From assembly GCF_947507565.1 (NCBI RefSeq), contig NC_089180.1, forward strand, positions 1,240,001-1,304,000: a DNA stretch of 64,000 nt. The letters are read 5' to 3'. The notes under the pieces are model-generated. The model did no database searches. It saw only the letters and a program-made list of their open reading frames with translations, and was not told the origin of the DNA. Both the position numbers and the translations under genes were made by a program. This stretch comes from Oscarella lobularis. Lineage: Eukaryota; Porifera; Homoscleromorpha; Homosclerophorida; Oscarellidae. Below, in pieces: positions 44,601 through 55,204 of the stretch (within the stretch, counting starts at the first letter, position 1; each line of letters starts with the position of its first letter).

Positions 44601-47600
44601 CAGCCGGCAGGCGATGTATATATTCCTGCAAGAGGTGTACGTATACTCAGCCGGCAGGCGATGTACATATTCCGTCAAGTGGTGTACGTTCTCCGCCGGC
44701 AGGCGGTCTATATATTCCGGCAAGCGGTGTACGTACTCCGCCGGCAGGCCGATGAATATATTCCGGCAAGAGGTGTACGTACTCCGCCGGCAGGCGCTGT
44801 ATATATTCCGGCAGGCGGTGCATATATTCCAGCAAGTGGTGTACGTACTCCGCCCGCAGGCGATGTAAATATTCCGGCAAGTGGTGTACGTACTCCGCTG
44901 GCAGGCGGTGTATACATTCCGGCAGGCGGTGCATATATTCCGGCAAGTGGTGTACGTACTCCGCCGGCAGGCGATGTATATATTCCAGCAAGTCGTCTAC
45001 GTATACTCCGGCGGCAGGCGGTGTAAATATTCCGGCAAGTTGTGTACGTATACTCAGCCGGCAGGCTATGTATATATTCCGGAAAGTGGTGTACGTACTC
45101 CGCCGGCAGGCGGTGTATATATTACGGCAAGTGGTGTACGTACTCCACCGGCAGGCGATGTATATATTCCGGCAAGCGGTGTACGTACTCCGCAGGCAGG
45201 CATAATCCGGCAAGAGGTGCACGTACTCCGCAGGCAGGCGATGTATATATTCCGGCAAGAGGTGTACGTACTCCGCCGGCAGGCAATGTATATATTCCGG
45301 CAAGAGGTGTATATATTCCGGCAAGAGGTGTACGCACTACGCCGGTAGGCGGTGTATATATTCCGGCAAGTGGTGTACGTACTCCGCCGGCAGGCGGTGT
45401 ATATATTACGGAGAGTGGTGTACGTACTCCGCCGGAGGGCGATGTATATATTCCGGCAAGAGGTGTACGTACTCCGCTGGCAGGCGGTTTATACATTCCG
45501 GCAGGCGGTGCATATATATCCGGCAAGTGGTGTACGTACTGCGCCGTCAGGCGATGTATATATTCCAGCAAGTCGTCTACGTATACTCGCCGGCAGGCGG
45601 TGTAAATATTCCGGCAAGTTGTGTACGTATACTCAGCCGGCAGGTGATGTATATATTCCGGCAAGCGGTGTACGTACTCCGCAGGCAGGCGATGTATATA
45701 TTCGGGCAAGAGGGTGTATATATTCCGGCAAGAGGTGTACGCACTACGCCGGTAGGCGGGTGTATATATTCCGGCAAGTGGTGTACGTACTCCGCCGGCA
45801 GGCGGTGTATATATTACGGAGAGTGGTGTACGTACTCCGCCGGAGGGCGATGTATATATTCCGGCAAGAGGTGTACGTACACCGCCGGCAGGCGGTGTAT
45901 ACATTCCGGCAGGCGGTGCATATATTCCGGCAAGTGGTGTACGTACTCCGCAGGCAGGCGATGTATATATGCCGGCAAGTTGTGTACGTATACTCAGCCG
46001 GCAGGCTATGTATATAATCCGGCAAGTGGTGTACGTATACTCCGCCGGCCGGCGATGTATAAATTCCGGCAAGTGGTGTACGTATACTCCGCAGGCAGGC
46101 AATGTATATATTCCGGCAAGAGGTGTATATATTCCGGCAAGTGGTGTATGTACTCCGCCGGTAGGCGGTGTATATATTCCGGCAGGCGATGTATATATTC
46201 AGCAAAGAGGTGCACGTACTCCGCAGGAAGGCGATGTATATACTCCGGCAAGTGGTGTACGTACTCCGCCGGCAGGCGGTGTATATATTCCGGCAGGCGA
46301 TGTATATATTCAGCTAAGAGGTGCACGTACTCCGCAGGAAGGCGATGTATATATTCCGGGGAGATGTGTATATATTCCGCAAGAGGTGTACGTTCTCCGC
46401 CGGCAGGCGATGAATATATTCCGGTAAGTGGTGTACGTACTCCGCCTGCTGGCGGTGTATATATTCCGGCAAGAGGTATATATTCCGGCAAGGGGTGTAC
46501 GCACTCCGCCTGCAGGCGGTGTATATATTCCGGGAAGTGGTGTACGTATACTCCGCCGGCAGGCGGTGTATATATTCCGGCAAGCGGTGTACGTACTCCG
46601 CAGGCAGGCGATGTATATATCCCGGCAAGTGGTGTACGTACTCCGGCGGCTGGCGGTGTATATATTCCGGAAAGAGGTGTATATATTCCGGCAAGTGGTG
46701 TACGTACTCCGCCGGAAGGCGGTGTATATATTACGGAGAGTGGTGTACGTACTCCGCCGGAGGGCGATGTATATATTCCGGCAAGAGGTGTACGTACTCC
46801 GCTGGCAGGCGGTGTATACATTCCGGCAGGCGGTGCATATATTCCGGCAAGTGGTGTACGTACTGCGCCGTCAGGCGATGTATATATTCCAGCAAGTCGT
46901 CTACGTATACTCCGCCGGCAGGCGGTGTAAATATTCCGGCAAGTTGTGTACGTATACTCAGCCGGCAGGTGATGTATATATTCCGGCAAGCGGTGTACGT
47001 ACTCCGCAGGCAGGCGATGTATATATTCCGGCAAGAGGTGTATATATTCCGGCAAGTGGTGTATGTACTCCGCCGGCAGGCGATGTATATATTCCGGGAA
47101 GCGGTGTACGTACTCCGCAGGCAGGCATAATCCGGCAAGAGGTGCACGTACTCCGCAGGCAGGCGATGTATATATTCCGGCAAGAGGTGTACGTACTCCG
47201 CCGGCAGGCGGTGTATATATTCCGGCAAGAGGTGTATATATTCCGGCAAGGGGTGTACGTACTCCGCCGGCAGGCGATGTATATATCCCGGCAAGTGGTG
47301 TACGTACTCCGCCGGTAGGCGGTGTATATATTATGGCAAGTGGTGTACGTACTCCGCCGGCAGGCGGTGTATATATTCCGGCAAGAGGTGTATATATTCC
47401 GGCAAGAGGTGTACGCACTACGCCGGTAGGCGGTGTATATATTCCGGCAAGTGGTGTACGTACTCCGCTGGCAGGCGGTGTATATATTACGGAGAGTGGT
47501 GTACGTACTCCGCCGGAGGGCGATGTATATATTCCGGCAAGAGGTGTACGTACACCGCCGGCAGGCGGTGTATACATTCCGGCAGGCGGTGCATATATTC

Positions 47601-50600
47601 CGGCAAGTGGTGTACGTACTCCGCAGGCAGGCGATGTATATATGCCGGCAAGTTGTGTACGTATACTCAGCCGGCAGGCTATGTATATAATCCGGCAAGT
47701 GGTGTACGTATACTCCGCCGGCCGGCGATGTATAAATTCCGGCAAGTGGTGTACGTATACTCCGCAGGCAGGCGATGTATATATTCCGGCAAGAGGTGTA
47801 TATATTCCGGCAAGTGGTGTATGTACCCCGCCGGTAAGCGGTGTATATATTCCGGCAGGCGATGTATATATTCAGCTAAGAGGTGCACGTACTCCGCAGG
47901 AAGGCGATGTATATATTCCGGGGAGATGTGTATATATTCCGCAAGAGGTGTACGTACTCCGCAGGCAGGCGATGTATATATTCCGGTAAGTGGTGTACGT
48001 ACTCCGCCTGCTGGCGGTGTATATATTCCGGCAAGAGGTATATATTCCGGCAAGGGGTGTACGCACTCCGCCTGCAGGCGGTGTATATATTCCGGGAAGT
48101 GGTGTACGTATACTCCGCCGGCAGGCGGTGTATATATTCCGGCAAGCGGTGTACGTACTCCGCAGGCAGGCGATGTATATATTCCGGCAAGAGGTGTACG
48201 TACTCCGCCGGCAGGCGGTGTATATATTCCGGCAAGAGGTGTATATATCCCGGCAAGTGGTGTACGTACTCCGGCGGCTGGCGGTGTATATATTCCGGAA
48301 AGAGGTGTATATAATCCGGCAAGGGGTGTACGTACTCCGCCGGCAGGCGGTGTATATATTCCGGTAAGACGTGTACGTACTCCGCCGGCAGGCGGTGTAT
48401 ACATTCCAGCAAGCGGGGTACGTACTCCGCCGGCAGGCGGTGTATATATTCCGGCAGGCGTGTACGTACTCCGCCGGCAGGCGGTGTTTATATTCCGGCA
48501 GGCATATATTCCAGAAAGCGGTGTATATATTCCGGAAGGCAGTGTACGTACTCCGCCGGCAGGCGGTGTATATACTCCGGAGAGCGGTGTATATATTCCG
48601 GAAGGCAGTGTACGTATTCCGCCGGTAGGCGGTGTATATATTACGGCAAGCGGTGTACGTACTCCGCCGGCAGGCGATGAATATATTCCGGTAAGAGTTG
48701 TACGTACTCCGCCGGCAGGCGGTGTATATATTCCGGCAGGCGCTGTATATATTCCGGCAATTGGTGTACGTACTCCGCCGGCAGGCGATGTATATATCCC
48801 GGCAAGTGGTGTACGAACCCCGCAGGCAGGCGATGTATATATTCCGGCAAGTGGTGTACGTACTCCGCCGGCAGGCGGTGTATATACTCCGGAGAGCGGT
48901 GTATATATTCCGGAAGGAGTGTACGTATTCCGCCGGTAGGCGGTGTATATATTACGGCAAGCGGTGTACGTACTCCGCCGGCAGGCGATGAATATATTCC
49001 GGTAAGAGGTGTACGTACTCCGCCGGCAGGCGGTGTATATATTCCGGCAGGCGCTGTATATATTCCGGCAATTGGTGTACGTACTCCGCCGGCAGGCGAT
49101 GTATATATCCCGGCAAGTGGTGTACGAACTCCGCAGGCAGGCGATGTATATATTCCGGCAAGTGGTGTACGTACTCCGCCGGCAGGCGATGTATATATTC
49201 CGGCAAGTGGTGTATATATTCCGGCAAGAGGTGTAAGTACTTCGCCGGCAGGCGATGTATATATTCCGACAAGTGGTGTACGTACTCCGCCGGAAGGCGG
49301 TGTATATATTTTGGAGAGTGGTGTACGTACTCCGCCGGCTGGCGGTGTATATATTCCAGCAAGAGGTGTATATATTCCGGCAAGAGGTGTACGTACTCCG
49401 CCGGCAGGCGGTGTATATATTCCGGCAGGTGGTGTACGTGCTCGTATATATTCCGGCAAGTGGTGTACGTATACTCAGCAGGCAGGCGGTGTATATATTC
49501 CGGCAAGAGGTGTACGTACTCTGCCGGAAAGCGATGTATATATTCCGGCAAGTCGTCTACGTATACTCCGCCGGCAAGCGGTGTAAATATTCCGGCAAGT
49601 TGTGTACGTATACTCAGCCGGCAGGCTATGTATATATTCCGGCAAGTGGTGTACGTATACTCCGCCGGCCGGCGATATATTCCGGCAAGTGGTGTACGTA
49701 AACTCCGCAGGCAGGCGATGTATATATTCCGGCAAGAGGTGTATATATTCCGGCAAGTGGTGTATGTACTCCGCCGGTAGGCGATGTATATACTCCGGCA
49801 AGTGGTGTACGTACTCCGCCGGCAGGCGGTGTATATATTCCGGCAAGCGGTGTACGTACTCCGCCGGCATGCGATGCATATATTCCGGCAAGTGGTGTAG
49901 GAACTCCGCCGGAGGCGGTGTGTATATTCCGGCAAGCGGTGTACGTACTCCGCCTGCAGGCGGTGTATATATTCCGGCAAGTGGTGTATATATTCAGGAA
50001 AGAGGTGTACGTACTCCGCCGGCAGGCGGTGTATATATTCCGGAGAGTGGTGTACGTACTCCGCCGGCAGGCGATGAATATATTCCGGCAAGAGGTGTAC
50101 GTACTCCGCAGGCAGGCGATGTATATATTCCGGCAAGAGGTGTACGTACTCCGCCGGCAGGCGGTGTATATATTCCTGCAAGAGGTGTATATATTCAGGC
50201 AAGGGGTGTACGTACTCCGCCGGCTGGCGGTGTATATATTCTGGAAAGAGGTGTATATATTCCGGCAAGTGGTGTACGTACTCCGCCTTGCAGGCGGTGT
50301 ATATATTCCGGGAAGCGGTGTACGTACTCCGCCTGCAGGCGATGTATATATTCCGGCAAGTGGTGTACGTATACTCAGCCGGCAGGCGATGTATATATTC
50401 CGGCAAGTGGTGGACGTATACTCCGCCGGCAGGCGGTAAATATATTCCGGCAAGTGGTGTACGTACTCCGCCGGCAGGCGGTGTATATATTCCGGCAAGA
50501 GGTGTACGTTCTCCGCCGGAAGGCGGTGAATATATTCCGGCAAGCGGTGTACGTACTCCGCCGGCAGGCGGTGTATATATTTCGGCAAGAGGTGTATATA

Positions 50601-51030
50601 TTCCGGCAAGCAGTGTATATATTCCGGAAGGCAGTGTACGTACTCCGCCGGCAAGCGGTGTATATATTACGGCAAGCGGTGTACGTATTCCGCCTGCAGG
50701 CGGTGTATATATTACGGCAAGTGGCGTACGTACTCCGCCGGCAGGTGGTGTATATGTATCGGCAGGCGTGTTCGTACTCCGCCGGCAGGCGGTGTATATA
50801 TTCCTGCAGGCGTGTACGTACTCCGCCGGCAGGCGGTGTATATATTCCGGCAGGCGTGTACGTACTCTGCCAGCAGGCGGTGTATATATTCCGGCAAGCG
50901 GTGTATATATTCCGGAAGGCAGTGTACGTACTCCGCCGGCAGGCGGTGTATATATTCCGGCAAGCGGTGTATATATTCCGGCAGGCGTGTACGTACTCCG
51001 CCGACAGGCGGTGTATATATTCCTGCCGCT
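38655..51030. repeat. 12.4-kb GC-rich two-part minisatellite array
   Basis: The consensus alternates two half-units: about 21 bp (GTGTATATATTCCGGCAAG + YG) and about 24 bp (GTGTACGTACTCCGCCGGCA + GGCG), giving a roughly 45-bp repeat with local single-half duplications and a 44-bp variant domain near 41.0-41.3 kb. By length this is about 270 unit equivalents. Both halves start with a 10-bp alternating purine-pyrimidine run (GTGTATATAT or GTGTACGTAC). Because 45 is divisible by three and stops are rare, very long frames (hundreds of codons) open on both strands in several phases; they are repeat translations such as GVRTPPAGGVYIPAS, not genes. It starts about 30 bp before the RING gene's ATG and ends about 70 bp before an EPG5 exon. 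Confidence 0.97.
40601..40755. repeat. GGCTACAAC / GACTACAAC microsatellite inside the array
   Basis: A 155-bp run of 9-bp units (GGCTACAAC, CGACTACAA, with shorter CAACGACAA variants) interrupts the minisatellite once. It is joined on both sides to GTGTATATA half-units, so it arose inside the array. Confidence 0.9.
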
Positions 51031-51098
51031 GGTGGTCGAGCTGGGACGGGCGTGGCTTCTTACGACGGGCACGCGACTGACGCCTTCTCTCGACTTAC

Positions 51099-54000
51099 CG
51101 TCTTTTCTTTGTTGAAATACATTCTCGGTAAAAATTCGAGATACTCGAAATTGAGAGCTACACATGTTTCACTTTGATCAGATGACCCTCTAAAAAAGAA
51201 ATATTAAAATATTAAATAATAATAATAAAAATAATAAAGATCATTATTTTTAAATTATTGATTTTTGAGTTCTTGCCTCGCGAAATTGGTCAGCGTCAAA
51301 AGATCGCGATGGAGAGTCGAAACAATTGTCGTTTTATCGCAAAGAAGCAAAAATTCAAGCGGCTGAACCGCGGAGACGACGCAATGAAGGGGCGGCGGCG
51401 GAAGAATCGACGAAGGAACGCGAAGAGCCATAATACGGGACTTAGCTAAAACAAAAAATTATTAAAAATATAAAGACTTTTCTATCTATATAACAACGTA
51501 CCCGTATCGGGTCCAGGTGATGTGGGCGTGGTCAATAGAGAGCCAAGTCTTCCTTGTGACGGACGATTGCAATTTCGTCGCTTTTATCCAATCAGCGATT
51601 TCCTTTTGAACTTCCGTGTTAACCGTCACCCAATCGACGACTTCAAGCCATACGGACTAAAAGAGAGGAGAGATTCCTCAAAGGGAGCCCCACTTAGTTA
51701 ACCCCTTAGCAACAAACGAACCGCGTCTCTAGACATAATATCTTCGAGTTTATCGGGTAAATATTGAAGCGGTAAGTCCGGTAAATAAAGCGAGGGCGAG
51801 GTTCTTCGACCCAAAGACTCAATCCATAATAAATTCTATGAAATAAATAATTTTATAGGCATAATACGTGACGTCATTTTTCTTACTTTCCCACGTCGCT
51901 GTGAAATCGAATTCTCGCCAATTGATCGGGTCGAAACGGATCGTTGACGTCTCGATGATCTTTCTCCGATTGGGCGATAGATTTATGTTTTTCCGCTATC
52001 GACGTCAATTTCCCTTTCATCGCTCTCAAAACGCCGAAATTCGAGAAAAATTTGGCGCGCCGAATTTATTTCTACGACGATAGAAAAAACGCGTGAAAAA
52101 AGCGCTCCACATGAGAGCGCATCCCGGATGATCGACGGGGGCGGATTGGGCGCGTTCCGCCCAGCGATGAATCGAGAGTCGCGATGAGGAGAAAGGCGCT
52201 TTGGGGTACGAAGTGCGGGAGAAAAAAGCCTAAGGAAAAAATCAATAAAGGTTATGTGATATTATTTATTTACCTTGAGTGCTTGGTCTGGATTTTGCTT
52301 GGGATTTGCTTGGAGATGTTCGTCTATGGAGTCGATTAATCCGTGTCTTTTTTCGAATTCTGTTTCGACGCATAGAATGACGTAGGAAAGCCAGACGTGT
52401 TCACTAGCCTTGGAACCCCAAAAAACCGTCTTAACCCTATTTATTTACTTAATAAAATTGAATACCGTGTGGTCAAGAAATGAAGGGGGACCCCCACTTC
52501 CAGCCAATGAGAAGAGCGCTCCGAGAAGTCCCGGTTTCGATTTATCCAAAGCGACAAATTCCTAATTAAATTCCCCATAATTATCCAAACTAAAACGACA
52601 TTCTTACGTCATATTTTTCATATATGACTTCAGTGATAATTTCCCGGCATTCTTTTATTTTAAAAACGGACATAATGAGTCCGTCCAAAACGCGTTCAAT
52701 ACTCTTCTCTCTATGACGTCAAAAATCAATACTAATTATATTAATTTATTTATTCTCACTTGTGCCAATTATTTAAACCCGTAAATGCTCTCGTCCAAAA
52801 TTCGGCGAGACGCTTTGGAGTCTGCAAACTTCGGGGTCGCTGAGACGAACTCATTTGAGCCTAAAAAATAAATAATTAATACTAATTAATATTCATTATT
52901 TTTCTTACGTGAACTAATGACGTCAGAAGTTTGGTGTTCGCTCCAGATCCGGCACGTCCAGTCAATTTTTCAATAAATCCGCTCATATTCATATCAGCCA
53001 AAGCAAGGCAATGAATAACAGCAACAAATCTAAATAAATCAATTTATGAAATTTTCGCTCGAGGAATTCTTACTTTGGTTCATCCAAAAGTCGATCTGCT
53101 TCGCGCGAAAACGTGAGAATGACGTTGGAGAGAATTTTGAGTGCAGCCAAGAGATTCTTCGACTCGACAAGACGCTCAAGAAGTGGCAAACCATCCACGC
53201 AAAATTTCTCAAGACTAAAGACACGAGCCCCTGAAAAAATCCCCCTATGTAATCCCTACGTACTTGTGTCCAAGATGCGACGAAGAGGAAAGAGCGATAA
53301 AGCACGCTAGAGACGACGTTTTAAGCGCCTGTCTTACGGGAGCGAGAGTCGGATCCAAATCGAAATCTAATAGGTCCGTATTCGCGTCATCAGAATGAAA
53401 GACGGGGGTCGGACGATCGGACTTGTGAAGACATAGAGAAAGAGCTACATTCCACAGCCAATTAGTGACCTCGTGACGCGGATCCACCGCGCCCAAACGA
53501 TACAAATTAAACTAAAAAATAAATAAATATTTTATGACGTCATAAATTGGTTTTATACCTGCGCTAGAATATCTGCTCCTTGCTCGTTGGATTCAATTAT
53601 CATTTCTACTTCTACTGGGAGGGTTGCCATGGCGATGTGAATGTGATTTGGTAGCGCGAGTTCGTCCGTTTCCCCGGCAACGCCCCAATTGAGATCCGAG
53701 ATGATGGAACGCGCGAGATGATGACGTGCCGATGCGGGGGCGTAGCACAGAAGAAATTCCCGTAGCGTTTGGATGTCCGATTCCCTGGGATTCCATGCGG
53801 AAACGGGAAGCGCTTTGAAAAGATAAATACAAGCCTATATATAAAAATCCCAATAATGATTAGAAGAGGACAAATATTTTTAATTAATACTTTTCCCAAT
53901 TGATCGATTGTGTGTCCGACTTGCGACAAAAGAAATGAGACTAAACGCGGATGTTTGCCGGCTATAGCGCCAAGCAAATCTCGACCCGTTTTGCCACAAA

Positions 54001-55148
54001 CTTCCCTAGTAACAGACTGCAATTGAGACACCTAGATACAATGTAACAACATGAGAAGTCCCTTTTCTTTTCTTTTTTCTTTGCCTCGTAAATTTGAAGG
54101 GAAACGGCTTCCGCGAAATCCGTTTCCATGGCGTCGCGAGCCGTTGCCATGTTCGCGAGCGTAGTGAGAAGAAACACTGTCTCAGATTCGCTAATACCGA
54201 TTAAATAATCAGCAAAGCCGACTTCCGGTTCTCATCTAAAAAATTAATAAAAAGTCCTGATTAATCAACAGATACTATACCGTTTATTCTTCGCTCCCAA
54301 TCCGAGTCCGAAGACTCGATTTCCGGTTCGGAAGGATCAACAAGAAACCAAAAAATTTCCCAAATTTTTTCAACGGATATACTTTCGTATGGCATATCAG
54401 ACAAAAATGGCCACGCCCCCAAAACTAATAATGTAATAGTTATTTTTAATTATTATTTTTGAAATTTACCGGTGTGCTGACTGAATCCACTTCACGGCGC
54501 GAATAAAAAGAGCGTCGAATTCGGTTCGAAGACGTTTGAGTGTCAAACGTGGCTCCATGAAGCCCGTCTGTTGCCCAGGCAACTCGTCTTCCGTCTCGCC
54601 GAGAATGTGCGTGCGCCAATTGCAATACGAGATCCAATGGTCGGACATAAAATGAACGGTTTGTCTAGAAAAATCAATAAATAAAAGTTTAATTTATATT
54701 TTTTTCTGGGTGTGCACCTTATTGTTCTTCCTATCATTTGAACGAATCTCTTGTGGCGTATTTGTTGGAGAGTGGTGAAGGCGACGCTAAGAAGTTTCAT
54801 GAGACGAGTGGCGAAAGCGAAGAGAAGCATCAGACGAAAACTCGTCGTGTCTTCAACACTGTAAGGAGACTCTGAAAAAAAAGAATAACGATCTGATCTA
54901 TAATCTCCAATATTATATTAACTAAAGTCATACCTGATTCCATTGAATCAATTCCGAGAATATATTGAAATACTGACTGACGTCATGGGAAACTGATTAA
55001 ATAGAGATATGAAATCGGATTCCTTGAGCCACCAGAACGACTCAGCTGGCTCCTCATCCTTAATTAAAAACAAATTATAGAATTAATAAATAAATAATCA
55101 ACGCACCTCCTCTCCATCTTCATCAAGAAAAGTCCAATTGACACCACC
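51099..55148 (-). CDS. EPG5: EPG5 (ectopic P-granules 5), central exons
   Basis: About 20 minus-strand exons, from high to low: 55107-55148, 54934-55058, 54718-54871, 54470-54664, 54281-54424, 54085-54235, 53891-54031, 53559-53834, 53264-53511, 53074-53230, 52909-53030, 52760-52860, 52608-about 52711, 52466-52561, 52274-52429, 51897-52229, 51703-51835, 51502-51656, 51277-51445, 51099-51189. Diagnostic stretches are MLLFAFATRLMKLLSVAF, LLTTLANMATARDA, GRDLLGAIAGKHPRLVSFLL, IISDLNWGVAGE and VHAQMSSSQRP. EPG5 is a Rab7 effector tethering autophagosomes to lysosomes. Only the middle of the roughly 2500-residue protein is here; the 5' part would lie beyond the AT satellite and the 3' part is not found past the GC minisatellite. 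An apparent one-base frame change occurs near 52030. Introns before 51277 and 54085 look GC-AG. Confidence 0.85.
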
Positions 55149-55204
55149 CTATTTATAACATTAATTAATAATTAAAACACGTGAGAAACAAAAATAATTA
55201 GGTA

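Noticed and set aside
38609-51165. Very long reading frames (400-780 codons) on both strands across the minisatellite
   Set aside because: All are 15-residue translations of the 45-bp unit in different phases and strands. There is no non-repeat domain, start context or splice structure, so they are annotated as repeat only.
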